A stretch of 64,000 nucleotides of DNA from Nostoc sp. 'Lobaria pulmonaria (5183) cyanobiont' (GTDB taxonomy: Bacteria; Cyanobacteriota; Cyanobacteriia; Cyanobacteriales; Nostocaceae): contig NZ_CP026692.1 of the NCBI RefSeq assembly GCF_002949795.1, positions 4,076,545 to 4,140,544 on the forward strand, read 5' to 3'. The notes beneath the pieces are model-generated. The model saw nothing but the letters and a program-made list of their open reading frames with translations, ran no database searches and had not been told where the DNA came from. Numbering within the stretch: the stretch's first letter is position 1; each line of letters begins with the position of its first letter. Positions 9,867-20,100 of this stretch are shown piece by piece. The translations under genes and the position numbers were made by a program.

Positions 9867-10087
9867 TTAACTGTAATTTGACCAATTCTCAATATTCAAC
9901 TTAATTGCCCGATAACGAGGTCAAATGCTAAAAAATCAGAAACGATACAATTCAAACTCTCACATCGTGCTGAACTTGGTCAATATCTCTAAAAAACTCA
10001 GCCCCAAAAGGGAAGTTGAAAATTTACAGGAATGCTAAGAATAATTTGCTATCTTCGTTAGTTATCCAAGCTTAGTTTTTATGCCTT

Positions 10088-11059
10088 ATGAATCGTTCCG
10101 CCTGTCTCATCTTTAATCCTGTTGCTGGTCAAGGCGACCCAGATACAGAGCTAGCAGAAATTCGGGCAATATTAGAGCCAGATATCGATCTAGATATTTA
10201 TTTTACAACTGAAGAAATCGATGCTGACCAACTGGCATATCAAGCGTTAGAGCGAGGAGTAGAGGCAATCATTGCTTCCGGGGGGGATGGTACTCTCTCA
10301 ATAGCGGCGGCGGCGGTAGTGGGAACTGATATCCCATTTGGGATCATTTCCAGAGGAACAGCGAACGCTTTTGCCACAGCTTTAGGAATTCCTGACACGA
10401 TCGCAGGTGCGTGTGAGACAATTTTGCAGGGAGCAACCACCCATGTAGACGTAGCCTATTGCAACGATCGGCCAATGGTACTCTTGGCAGGTATTGGCTT
10501 TGAAGCTGAAACTGTAGAATTGGCAGACCGAGATGCCAAGAATCGCTTCGGGATGATGGCCTACGTTTTGGCAGGAATCCAACAATTAAGAAATTTAAAA
10601 AACTTTGATGTTGAAATTGAAACTGAAGATAGGATAATTAAAACTAGCGCCTGTGCAGTAACAGTAGCAAATGCCGCGCCTCCCACATCAGTTTTGGCTC
10701 AAGGCCCAGCAGGTCTGATTTATGATGATGGGTTACTAGATTTAACAATTGTCGCTTCAACTAACAAGGCAGGAGCGATCGCCGCCACATTTCATCTATT
10801 TCAAACGGCTTCTACAGGTAACGCCGTAGACCGGGATGATATTGGCTTCCTGCGAGCCAAACAATTTAAAATTACGACTAACCCACCACAAAAAGTTGTT
10901 CTAGATGGTGAAATAGTAGGCAAAACACCTGTAGAAATTAAGTGTGTACCAGCAGGCTTAAGAATTTTCGTGCCATTAGTAGAAGAAGTTGAGCCTACCG
11001 AAAAACTAGAGGGACTTCCTAATCTGACTATTGAGATGAAAGATACAGCCGGAGAATAA
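10088..11059 (+). CDS. Diacylglycerol/lipid kinase-like protein (YegS/DAGK family)
   Basis: A 323-residue protein with the catalytic-domain signature of diacylglycerol kinase-like enzymes: IFNPVAGQGDPD near the start, the nucleotide-binding loop SGGDGTLS at residues 64-71, and GIISRGTANAFATALGIP. The C-terminal part has the usual beta-rich second domain with VVLDGEIVGKTPVEIKCVPAGLRIFVP. Members phosphorylate diacylglycerol, sphingosine or related lipids at the membrane surface; the substrate here is unknown. It is followed by the metallophosphoesterase on the same strand after a repeat-filled 128-base gap. Confidence 0.88.
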   Translation: MNRSACLIFNPVAGQGDPDTELAEIRAILEPDIDLDIYFTTEEIDADQLAYQALERGVEAIIASGGDGTLSIAAAAVVGTDIPFGIISRGTANAFATALGIPDTIAGACETILQGATTHVDVAYCNDRPMVLLAGIGFEAETVELADRDAKNRFGMMAYVLAGIQQLRNLKNFDVEIETEDRIIKTSACAVTVANAAPPTSVLAQGPAGLIYDDGLLDLTIVASTNKAGAIAATFHLFQTASTGNAVDRDDIGFLRAKQFKITTNPPQKVVLDGEIVGKTPVEIKCVPAGLRIFVPLVEEVEPTEKLEGLPNLTIEMKDTAGE

Positions 11060-11064
11060 GGGCA

Positions 11065-11160
11065 GGGGGCATGGGACATTAGACATTGGGCATTGGGGAC
11101 AAGGAGAAAGACTTGTTGCAAGTTCTCACCTCTTGTCCCCTTGTCTCCCCTGCTCCCCTT
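11065..11160. repeat. GGGCATT-type repeats and dispersed G/C-strand repeat
   Basis: Heptamer-like GGGCATT/GGGACATT variants at 11065-11098 are followed by a stretch (11097-11150) whose reverse complement recurs at 26752-26820, including the core GACTTGTTGCAAGTTCT. These are dispersed non-coding repeats filling the gap between the lipid-kinase-like gene and the phosphoesterase. Confidence 0.75.
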
Positions 11161-11187
11161 CAATTGAAAACTCAGGAGTAGGTTGCA

Positions 11188-12738
11188 TTGAAACTTGTAT
11201 CTGATCCAGCGATCGCTAACAAAATTCGGAAAATGAATCAGCGGGTACGGTGGCAAGATCCGTTAATTGTGGAACGGAATATTGACCAAACTCGGCTGGT
11301 TTTGGAAGATGGTCAAACAGACAATTCGGAGTTCTCATTTTTAGTTGTCGGTGATAGTGGTTCCGGCGCGCACCGGGGACACAATCCTCAGCGACAGGTG
11401 GCTGAACTCATGCTGCCCCATCACAAGGAATCCCGGTTTATGCTGCATACGGGGGATGTGATTTATTTAGTGGGATCGAGTGAATACTACCAGCAAAACT
11501 TCATCCAGCCTTACCGAGAGTTTATCTTGGGCACAGAGCATCGCAAACAGATTGCTTTTGACCAGATGGTTTTTAAGCTGCCCATTTTACCAGTGCCGGG
11601 AAATCACGATTACTATAACTTGCCGATTTTATTGAGCTTGGCATCCCTAACAACATTACCCATTCGTCACCTGTTGCGATCGCGCTTAGACTTAGATGTG
11701 GGCTTGCATGGCTCAGGAACCGGTGAAGCTTACGCACGAGCATTTCTGGACTATCTGAAGGCGTTTCAGCTTCCGGGTGAGTTAGCCAGTCACTTAGATC
11801 AGTACTATACAGCCAAGACAGATACAGGTCGTTGTCTTTCTTATCAACCTGGGCACTTTACCCGTCTTCCCAATCGCTACTACACTTTTCGCTATGGCGG
11901 TATTGATTTCTTTGCCTTGGATTCTAATACATTTAACGATCCACCACCGTTACCTAAAACAAAAGAAGGTGATGCCGATCGCAAACTCTTAGAAAAACGC
12001 CGTGAAGATTTCGAGCAAGAAAAGCTAGAAATCATTGAAAATTCATCAAAGCTTCGTCCTGAAAATCCCAATGAAGCCGATCAATTAGACGACTTCCACG
12101 CCAAGGTATCACAAATTGAAGAACTTATTGTTGATATCGATAAGCAACTAGCTACAAATAAAACAACGCTGACTGACACTGAACAACTGGAATGGCTCAA
12201 ACAAAGATTAATTGAATCTTGGAATAATGATGAAGTTCGGGGAAGGGTGATTTATTTTCATCATCCACCTTATGTAACTGAGGCGACGAAGTGGCAGCAA
12301 GCACAAACTCTAATCGTTCGCGATCGCCTGCGTGGTGTGCTGGATGCGGTAGCGAAAGAAATCGGTTCCCTGACTCAGGGGCGTCCTTTGGTCAATTTAG
12401 TATTAAACGGTCATGCGCACTGCTTAGAACATCTGGAGACAATGGATACAGGACACGCTGATTCTCATATCCACTGGATTGTTTGTGGCGGTAGCGGGTT
12501 TAGTTTGCGCCGCCAACGGATGGAGGGAGCAGATTTGATGGAAGAGAAAAAATTAGTGGCGCGATCGCATCTTTTCATCGGTCGCAATGGTCAAGGTTTT
12601 CAAAAGCGACGACCTTATTCAGGTTTACGTATTGACGTTAAAGGCGATGGACAGCCCAAGTTTATTGTGCGTCCTTTGGTTGCCGAATGGTATCAGCGGC
12701 AATGGCATAATCGTGAACTTGAGCCACTAATCATTTAG
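11188..12738 (+). CDS. Calcineurin-like metallophosphoesterase
   Basis: A 516-residue predicted cytoplasmic phosphoesterase. The binuclear-metal motifs appear in order: GDSGSG (residues ~54-59), HTGDVIYLVG, PGNHDYY, HHPPYV and NGHAHCLE. A charged helical insertion of about 100 residues, rich in Glu, Lys and Asp (KLLEKRREDFEQEK onward), splits the catalytic domain. The start is a TTG with AGGAG at 11174-11178 upstream; an internal ATG at 11233-11235 is the alternative. The physiological substrate is unknown. Confidence 0.88.
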   Translation: MKLVSDPAIANKIRKMNQRVRWQDPLIVERNIDQTRLVLEDGQTDNSEFSFLVVGDSGSGAHRGHNPQRQVAELMLPHHKESRFMLHTGDVIYLVGSSEYYQQNFIQPYREFILGTEHRKQIAFDQMVFKLPILPVPGNHDYYNLPILLSLASLTTLPIRHLLRSRLDLDVGLHGSGTGEAYARAFLDYLKAFQLPGELASHLDQYYTAKTDTGRCLSYQPGHFTRLPNRYYTFRYGGIDFFALDSNTFNDPPPLPKTKEGDADRKLLEKRREDFEQEKLEIIENSSKLRPENPNEADQLDDFHAKVSQIEELIVDIDKQLATNKTTLTDTEQLEWLKQRLIESWNNDEVRGRVIYFHHPPYVTEATKWQQAQTLIVRDRLRGVLDAVAKEIGSLTQGRPLVNLVLNGHAHCLEHLETMDTGHADSHIHWIVCGGSGFSLRRQRMEGADLMEEKKLVARSHLFIGRNGQGFQKRRPYSGLRIDVKGDGQPKFIVRPLVAEWYQRQWHNRELEPLII

Positions 12739-12808
12739 GCTTCTGGAAAACTTTTCGGTCTACTGAAATTACATCTTTGCGTCTTTCTAGCGATTTGAAC
12801 TATGCAAC

Positions 12809-13024
12809 TTAAAATTGTAAGCTAGCGATCGCATCATCACCGTCATGTAACGCATCGACAATGGGTAAACAGTTTTCGTAATACAGCCGTCCTTCTTCAG
12901 TTAAAGAAACCCGCCGCGTCGTGCGATGAAATAATCGGACTCCTAGCCGTTGCTCTAGCTCATTCACCTTCAGACTGACAGTAGATTTAGGCAAGTCCAG
13001 CGATCGTGCTGCTGCAATAAATCC
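12809..13024 (-). pseudogene. LysR-family regulator, N-terminal fragment
   Basis: The minus strand encodes the helix-turn-helix of a LysR regulator: FIAAARSLDLPKSTVS, then VNELEQRLGVRLFHRTTRRV and SLTEEGRLYYENCLP. A TGA (13025-13027) sits immediately upstream in frame and the first ~20 residues of a normal LysR protein are missing. The frame stops after about 72 residues, so the whole effector-binding domain is absent. It is a broken remnant. Confidence 0.85.
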
Positions 13025-13070
13025 TCAGTACTACACACAAATTGGTTATCTCAACCATGTTTAGCACCTA

Positions 13071-13099
13071 GCGATGTCTACGACGGGCTACGCCTACGC
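13071..13099 (+). repeat. 29-bp dispersed repeat, copy 1
   Basis: Identical 29-base sequence (GCGATGTCTACGACGG to CGCCTACGC) occurs here, at 45140-45168 and, inverted, at 35777-35805. It can fold on itself through GTAGnCGnGCTAC-type pairing. Small dispersed repeats of this type are known in Nostoc genomes. Confidence 0.9.
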
Positions 13100-13188
13100 A
13101 AAAATGCGAATAAATTCAAATTCTTAATTGCATTGGAATATTCAAAAATTTTGATATGTCAGGTTGTGCTTTATTCGCACATAAAATT

Positions 13189-13211
13189 AGAGACGCAATA
13201 ATTGCGTCTCT
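13189..13211. repeat. Perfect 10-bp palindromic hairpin
   Basis: Arms 13189-13198 and 13202-13211 (AGAGACGCAA and its complement) around TAA. It belongs to the same AGACGC-type palindromes as 30491-30508, 36178-36197 and 39085-39103. It lies downstream of the minus-strand gene at 13271. Confidence 0.8.
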
Positions 13212-13270
13212 GGATAACACTTATTTAGCCTTCTTACGTGTAATTGCACCCAGCAAAAGGAAGTAGTTAA

Positions 13271-13678
13271 TTAAATTATTCCTGGGCCTCTACCTCGGCT
13301 GTCACCCCTATCTGTCAACTTGCCTTCCTCGTCCTGATTAACTTCTCCAAGTTCTTCAATACGTTCTTCCCTATCTTCTGCCGCTTGTTGGCGTGCATCA
13401 CCCGGTTCTTCGTAATACATTTCCGGTTCAATTGCATAGTTATTAGACAAACCTTCTCTGTCTATGGTATAGCCGTCAGTGGTGCGTATACTTTCTGAAT
13501 CGGTTTGGTCATCCGTAGGTGCATCTGCCTCCCGTTCTTCTGTGGGGAGTGTTTTGTACTTATCTCCTTCTCTTTCCATACGAGCAGCAGTTTCAGCTGG
13601 GATGATGCCGCGATCGTAAGTATCAACTTCCGCTCTATCGGATGAATCTGTATCTCTCTTAACTGCTTCATTAGCCAT
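13271..13678 (-). CDS. Acidic, disordered hypothetical protein
   Basis: A 135-residue protein rich in Asp, Glu, Arg, Thr and Gly, with almost no hydrophobic segments (RGIIPAETAARMEREGDK, EEPGDARQQAAEDREERIEELGE). It probably lacks a stable fold and resembles small hydrophilic stress proteins, but no family was recognised. ATG at 13678. It is the last gene before a series of minus-strand membrane and stress-type genes, with gaps of 120-350 bases, so co-transcription is uncertain. Confidence 0.7.
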   Translation of the reverse strand: MANEAVKRDTDSSDRAEVDTYDRGIIPAETAARMEREGDKYKTLPTEEREADAPTDDQTDSESIRTTDGYTIDREGLSNNYAIEPEMYYEEPGDARQQAAEDREERIEELGEVNQDEEGKLTDRGDSRGRGPGII

Positions 13679-14020
13679 AATTTATGTCCTTGTTAAAGAA
13701 TCTATTAAATAACTTCAAAAACCAGATTAGGCTGTTTTTTATCTCCGAGCTACTATCTTGAGAAGTGACTTAAATTTAAAATTCATGTTATATTCTCTAT
13801 CTTTTGATGTATCCAAAAGACTAAGATGGAATCCGATTAAATACTGTGAATTTACATTTCTTGGTGTAACAACGTTTTAGTTGAAGTCCACTTAACATTA
13901 AAAGGGCAATTAGAATCTGCAACTATACAAAGCTTTACCAAGTCCGCAGAGACGGACGAGAGTTTATGTAGCTGCCAATTCTATTTGCCCGTGTAAATCC
14001 TAGTTTAATAGTTAGTAAAT
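13679..14020. other. Gene-free stretch
   Basis: AT-rich spacer between the acidic protein gene and the CAAD-domain gene. I see no coding potential, repeat or clear hairpin; it presumably holds the promoter of the acidic protein gene. Confidence 0.4.
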
Positions 14021-14455
14021 TTACTCGCCCACGAATTGGCTTTTCAGTAATTGAATTTCATCGGCTAATTGTTGGCGAGTTGAAGCCTTGAGTAGATAAC
14101 GGAAAATAAACCAACTGGTGTAACTAATTCCAACTAACTCAAAAAGTGGTGATAGTAATGGAATATCATTGATTGCAGCTAGTAATGCTAGTACTAGCCT
14201 AGCTGTAACAATCGCCGTCAAAATTAAACCAACGGTTATTAAAGGCTGCTTGTAGTCTTGAAAAAAGTCACTTAAGTATTGGGGCAGTTGCTCTAAAAAT
14301 TGAGAAATTTGTCTGCTAATTTGCTGCCATTGAGATTCAGGTTCAGGTGCTGGTGGTAACTTTGGCAAGTTTGCAGTATCAGTACCTTCAAGTGCTAGCG
14401 TAGTTTGTGATAAGGAAGCATCAATCGATTCACGTTGCTGTTGTTCGGTTTCCAT
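14021..14455 (-). CDS. CAAD-domain membrane protein
   Basis: A 144-residue protein with a polar N-terminus (~60 residues, Gln/Glu/Pro rich), an amphipathic helix, two hydrophobic segments (ITVGLILTAIVTARLVLALLAAI and LFELVGISYTSWFIFRYLL) and a final charged amphipathic helix. This is the CAAD domain, found appended to some cyanobacterial aminoacyl-tRNA synthetases and shared with thylakoid CURT1 proteins. It likely sits in the thylakoid membrane and may affect membrane curvature. No synthetase domain is attached. Confidence 0.8.
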   Translation of the reverse strand: METEQQQRESIDASLSQTTLALEGTDTANLPKLPPAPEPESQWQQISRQISQFLEQLPQYLSDFFQDYKQPLITVGLILTAIVTARLVLALLAAINDIPLLSPLFELVGISYTSWFIFRYLLKASTRQQLADEIQLLKSQFVGE

Positions 14456-14636
14456 AGTTTTTATGTTCGGTAACTACAAGACTTTGTATAACTGAACTGA
14501 GGATCAATAAATATAGTTATTAAGGTTGTCAGTTGTCAATTATTAGTGGCCAGTAATAAGTTTAACTGACCACTTAAACTGAGCAGGAATATTTAAATCT
14601 GTCTATGCCTACCTGCTCGCTTTGTTGTTAGCTGCC

Positions 14637-15098
14637 CTATTGTTTTGGTGCGGCAACTGTTGCTTTCACAACTACACTCTTGACACCTTTAATTTGTTTA
14701 GCTAATTTTTCAATTTTAGCCAACTCCTGCTGATTGCTGACAGTTCCTGAGACAGTCACAATCCCACCATCTGCGGCATTAACTGTTAGTTGGCTCTTAG
14801 GTATATTAACCTCCAACTTAGAGCGAACTTCACTTGCTAAGTCACCTTTGGCTCGTTGTGTATCGCCACCCGTAGTATTATTGCGCTGTTCGCGGGCGCG
14901 GATATCAGAATTAGCTTGGTTTCTGCGAACTTCACTTTGTGCGTCTTGTTGAGAAGCTTGTGTTGTTTTTGCAGTCGGTGTTTGGGGAGCTTCATTAGGA
15001 TTATTGGGTGCAGATTCACTTGTTTTAGAAGCGTTATCACAAGCAGCAACACCGAAGATTAATAAGCCGCTAATTAAGAAGGGGGTTAGCTTTTGCAT
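14637..15098 (-). CDS. BON-domain lipoprotein
   Basis: About 153 residues. A signal peptide (MQKLTPFLISGLLIFG) ends in a lipobox GVAAC, so residue ~20 would be the lipidated cysteine. A low-complexity Ser/Thr/Gln/Asn linker follows, then a single BON domain (DLASEVRSKLEVNIPKSQL, then GGIVTVSGTVSNQQELAKIE and GVKSVVVKA). BON domains bind phospholipid or other envelope components, as in OsmY-like stress proteins. I chose the ATG at 15098; a TTG five codons upstream would lengthen the signal peptide. Confidence 0.85.
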   Translation of the reverse strand: MQKLTPFLISGLLIFGVAACDNASKTSESAPNNPNEAPQTPTAKTTQASQQDAQSEVRRNQANSDIRAREQRNNTTGGDTQRAKGDLASEVRSKLEVNIPKSQLTVNAADGGIVTVSGTVSNQQELAKIEKLAKQIKGVKSVVVKATVAAPKQ

Positions 15099-15237
15099 AG
15101 ATTTAATTCGCAATCGAAAAGTGAAATTTGTTGATATTTACGGCAAGTGAGAAGCAAGTTGTTTTGTCAGGAGCAAAATTTTCAAATTATTGCTCCTGCA
15201 ATTTTGTCTAATTAGTGTAAATGAAAACTACTTTTGA

Positions 15238-16518
15238 TTAAAGTACTTCATCACGACGATCGACAATAACTACAGAAGGATCGTTTTTATTAGTCTCTGT
15301 TGAGTAATTGGGACGAATGGGATCGACTACTGCTGCATCACGATCGCTTACTCGCTCGGAACCTGGGCGATATTTACTAATCTCTGTGGCATCATAGATT
15401 GCAAATTCTTCAATACCTCGATGTTTGAGAATTACTTCAGCTTGGTGGATTTCAGCTTCCGTACCATCAAGAATTACTAAGTAGTCGCCTCTTTGGAAGC
15501 GATCGCCATATACTCGCGCCTTGTCTTCAGGAATTCCCAAGCCAACGAGTGCGCCTACAATACTCCCGGCTGCTGCACCGATCGCACCACCAGTTAATGT
15601 TGTCGCTAAAGTTGTTGCAACTGCGCCACCTGCAATTACAGGCCCAATCCCAGGAATTGCTAGAGTTCCCAGTCCAACTAATAAGCCAGTCAAGCCGCCT
15701 AGAACACCACCTGTAGCGGCTCCAGCTTTTGCACCATCATCTGCTTTATTACCAGTACCAACGTTTCTATCTACATCTACACCACCGATCCCATGACCGT
15801 TTGTATCTTTGGCAATGATGGAGATTTGATTCAAAGAAAAACCTGCATCTCGCAATTCTGTAATTGCTACTTCAGCATCTCGACGATGAGAAAATACCCC
15901 GATTGCACGTTTGGCAACACCACTATAACCCGCAGTTGCAGCTGGAGTCACATAACCAGTGGCTGCATTTGTCGCATCTGGGTGGTCGTAAATACCAAAC
16001 TCTTCCACACCCTGATTATTTAAAATTGCTTCTGCTCTTAGGATTTCTGCATCTGTACCATCGACAATGACTAAATAGTGTCCTTGTTTGACACGTTCGT
16101 CGTAAACTCTAGCTCGTTCTTCAGGAATTCCTAAACCAATTAACGCACCAAGCAGACTACCAGCTACTGCACCAATACCAGCGCCAGCGAGAGTTGTAGC
16201 TAGGGTAGTTGCTGCGGCTCCAGCCAACATAATTGGCCCAATTCCAGGAATTGCTAAAGTGCCAAGACCGACTAATAAGCCAGCTAATCCGCCTAAAGCA
16301 CCGCCTGTAGCTGCTCCGACTTTAGCACCGTCGTCAGATTTATCGCCAACGCGATCGCTCACATCCGCACCAGCAATATCGTCTCTGTCTCCATCTTGTG
16401 TAATGACAGAAACTCTGTCCATGTCAAAGCCAACTTTTTTTAATTCATGTAGGGCATGTTCAACATCTCGACGATGAGAAAAGACACCTACAGCACGTTT
16501 CTGTACACCTACAACCAT
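15238..16518 (-). CDS. Two-module glycine-zipper stress-type protein
   Basis: A 426-residue protein built from two near-identical halves of about 190 residues. Each half starts with a YflT/general-stress-like alpha-beta unit (RAVGVFSHRRDVEHALHEL; RAIGVFSHRRDAEVAITEL). A hydrophobic Gly/Ala-rich segment follows (GGLAGLLVGLGTLAIPGIGP, which could insert into a membrane), then a closing unit GIPEERARVYDERVKQGHYLVIVDGT. The tail after ~370 is polar. The internal duplication is obvious. Function is unknown; related proteins are called general stress or low-temperature-induced proteins. Confidence 0.8.
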   Translation of the reverse strand: MVVGVQKRAVGVFSHRRDVEHALHELKKVGFDMDRVSVITQDGDRDDIAGADVSDRVGDKSDDGAKVGAATGGALGGLAGLLVGLGTLAIPGIGPIMLAGAAATTLATTLAGAGIGAVAGSLLGALIGLGIPEERARVYDERVKQGHYLVIVDGTDAEILRAEAILNNQGVEEFGIYDHPDATNAATGYVTPAATAGYSGVAKRAIGVFSHRRDAEVAITELRDAGFSLNQISIIAKDTNGHGIGGVDVDRNVGTGNKADDGAKAGAATGGVLGGLTGLLVGLGTLAIPGIGPVIAGGAVATTLATTLTGGAIGAAAGSIVGALVGLGIPEDKARVYGDRFQRGDYLVILDGTEAEIHQAEVILKHRGIEEFAIYDATEISKYRPGSERVSDRDAAVVDPIRPNYSTETNKNDPSVVIVDRRDEVL

Positions 16519-17152
16519 TATTCTTGCTCCTCAGCCAAAATCAATTATCTACTAATTTATAGCTCCTAATAGCCCTTATTAATACATGTTTATGTTTATT
16601 TTTCATCAATCGCTTGGAAGAATTTTTATCTCTATCATTAGATATAGGTGATTTTATCTAAAGTTAGTAATTAAATCTCAACTAAAAAATATGTTTCCTT
16701 TTATGAAGTTTATATAACAATTATTCAATGTTTTCAGTTTACTCAATAAAATTGATACCAAAAAGCATTATTTTCTAGCATTGGTTACTATAACTCACCC
16801 ACTCAAAACCTGCTATATCGATAGATACAGTTTTATTAAATTTACTTTTGCCTAATAAATTTTATTTGATAAAAGTATTAAATAAATCATAAATTTTATT
16901 TGAAATTATACAAAAAAATATTTATCTTATTAAATACGACTTTTGGACAGCTAACCTATTACCTAAGAAAGTGCAGGCTTACAGAAATTCTAATTAAGCT
17001 GATAAATAAGCCACCAAGCTGTACTAACTACAGAGAAGCTGCTATCAGGGAATCGGAGTTTTGGCATTTAAGCTCACACCTCTGAATTGCACTTGAGGCT
17101 CAAGCCGATCCTTTTCAAACACCCTTTAATTGAGTAAAAGTGAGAAAATTTT
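16519..17152. other. AT-rich divergent intergenic region
   Basis: More than 600 bases of very AT-rich DNA between the divergent two-module gene and the 1040-residue protein gene. A 61-codon frame at 16900-17085 has no ribosome site and atypical composition, so I do not call it. The region probably carries the promoters of both neighbours. Confidence 0.4.
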
Positions 17153-20100
17153 ATGTTTCAAGGTGTTTTAATTATTTGGGGATGGAATTGGCTACCTTTA
17201 GGATTAGCGCCAATAACTTTAGCTCAGGAAGTACTAACTCCAGAAGAAGCATCAGTTGTTTTTTCGGGGCCTAAATTGTTGATGGCACTGTTAGCTGGGG
17301 TTTTGATGGCATTTGCTTTTCAATTGTTATTGACAAACTTTTCAGTTGCTGTCGGAATTTCATCTTGGGAAATTGATTCAGATTCTGATAATGAGTCTGA
17401 AAGTTTGGGTAAGACAATTCGTAAAGGTCAAGCTAAAGTTGGTACTTGGGCGTTAATAACTGTTAGCATCGCATTATTTATTGCTTGTTTTTTAGCAGTA
17501 AAACTGAGCCTAATCGAAAGCGCATTTTTAGGAGCAATTATTGGTGTAGTCATTTGGTCTACCTATTTTTCACTAGTAATTTGGTTGGGTTCATCAGCGG
17601 TAGGCTCTTTAATTGGTTCTATATCTAATACTGTCACTTCTGGTTTTCAAACTCTGATGGGCACGGCAACTGCTGGCATCGGTGCTAATAGTGCGAAAAA
17701 ACAGTTAGTTTCTACTGTTGAAGATATTACAGCCGCAGTCCGGCGGGAATTCACTTCAGGTTTTGATTCTGAAGGTATTAAAAATACCCTTCAAAGTTCT
17801 TTAGGTTCTCTACAATTACCAAAGCTGGATATTAAAGAAATTCGGAGTCAATTTGACCAGCTTCTTAAGGATACAGATTTGCAATCTGTTGCTAACAGCG
17901 ACCTTTTGCAAAACATTGATCGCCAAACATTTGTTGATTTAATCAGCAGCCGTGGCGATTTATCTAAAGAAGACATCAATAGCATTGCTGACCAGTTTGA
18001 AGGTGCATGGCAACAAGCTTTAAATCGCAAAAATCCCACAGAACAAGTAATTAATTTACTCAAGTCTGCTACTCCTGAAGAACTTAATTCTGAGCAATTG
18101 GGTGAACGGCTTCAAGAACTGGTGACAATCGGAGGCGGTAATGGGAATGGTGTAATCAAGCAAGCTATTCGATATGGGTTGAGCGCCGCTGCACCAGCGG
18201 TTCTGGAACGAGTAAACCTTTCTAATATCGATGTAGATAAAATTACAACTCAGTTGCAAAAACTGAAAGAGAAAATTAAAGATGTCGATGTCGATCAAAT
18301 CACAGAACAACTCCAAAAGTTTAAAAAGCAAGCATCTGAGCAAGTATCTGCAAAATTACCAATCTCACTGGAAAATGCGATTAAGGCAGATGTAGAAGAG
18401 TACATATTGCATTCGTTCCCTTGGCACTTTAACCGAATTACCCTAGTAGATGAATTTAAAGAAGTCATCTATGACGTAAATGCAGATCCAACAACTGTAA
18501 GACGAGAGTTGGAAGAAATCAATCAAGAATATTTCACCAACTTACTAAAGGAACGTGGTGATATTAGCGAAGCTAGGGTGAAAGAAATTTCCGAACAAAT
18601 GGAAAGCGATCGCCTAGAAGTTTTAGAAACTGTAAAACAGGCTCAAACGCGAGAAAAAGGGCAAGATTTCCGCAGCCGCATCGAAGATTATCTGCGTTCG
18701 ACGGGTAAAGACGAACTCAATCCTGAAGGTATTGAACGGGACTTTGGCAAGTTGCTGGACGATCCACAAGCTGGGTTTGAAGATTTAAGTAGCCGCTTTG
18801 GGCAATTTGACCGTGATACTTTTGTACAATTACTCAGTCAGCGTCAAGATATCAGCGAAGAGGAAGCTAATAATATTGTTAGTCAACTCGAACGCAACCG
18901 CGATAATCTCTTGAATCGTGCTAGAGAATTGCAAGAACAAGCAAAAGCAAAAGCCGATGAACTACGCCAAAGAGTTGAAGACTATCTGCGGAATACTAAT
19001 AAAGACGAACTCAATCCTGAAGCTATCAAACGCGAGTTTAAAGTTTTACTAGACGATCCCCAAGCCGGAATTAGCCTTTTACGATCGCGCCTATCGCAAT
19101 TTGACCGCGATACACTAGTACAATTGCTCAGTCAGCGTCAAGATTTGAGCGAAGAACAGGTAAACCAAACTCTCGATCAGCTTGAAGCAGTCCGAGATAG
19201 TATTTTACAAGTACCGCAACAAGCGAAAGAACAGTACGAAAAAACTACAAAAGCGATCGCTGAATATCTCCGCAATACTAACTTGGAAGAACTCGATCCA
19301 GAAGGTATCAGAGGGGATTTGGAAAAATTACTCGACGATCCCAAAGCCGGAGCCTTAGCACTGCGCGATCGCTTGTCTAATGTCGATCGAGAAACCTTAG
19401 TAAAACTCGTGAGTCAACGCGGAGACTTGAGCCAAGAACAGGTTAATCAGATTATCGATCGCGCTCAAGATGCCATTGGTGATATCCTGAGAGCGCCACG
19501 ACGTTTAGCGAAGCGCACCACTCAACAAGCTTTAGATTTTGAAGCCAATCTCGAAAAATATCTGCGTAATACCAACAAAGAAGAACTCAACCCCGAAGGA
19601 ATCAAACGCGATTTACAATTGCTGCTGTCTTCTCCCCGTGCTGGAATTGGCAATTTAACCGATCGCGCCTCGAAATTTGACCGTTCGACAATTGTGGCGC
19701 TATTATCCCAACGTGAGGATATCTCAGAAGAAGAAGCTAACCGAATTGTGGATCAAATTGATTCTGTTCGCAGCTCGATTGTCGAACAATTCCAGCAGAT
19801 TCAGCAAAGAGTGCAATCAGTGTTAGATGGAGTTTTTGCCAAAGTTCGCAACTATCTCAACTCCCTGAATCGTTCCGAACTCAACTATGAAGGGATTAAG
19901 CAAGACTTTGCGAAAGTGTTTGACGATCCGCAAGCCGGATTTGAAGCATTGCGCGATCGCCTCAGTGAATTCGATCGTGATACCTTAGTTGCTGTATTGA
20001 GTTCTCGTGAAGATATTTCCGAGGCGGATGCTAACCGGATAATTAACCAAATAGAAGCGGCGCGGGATGGCGTATTGCAACGAGCCGAACGCATCCAGAA

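Noticed and set aside
16900..17085. 61-codon ORF in the AT-rich gap
   Set aside because: No ribosome site, odd composition, no recognisable motif.
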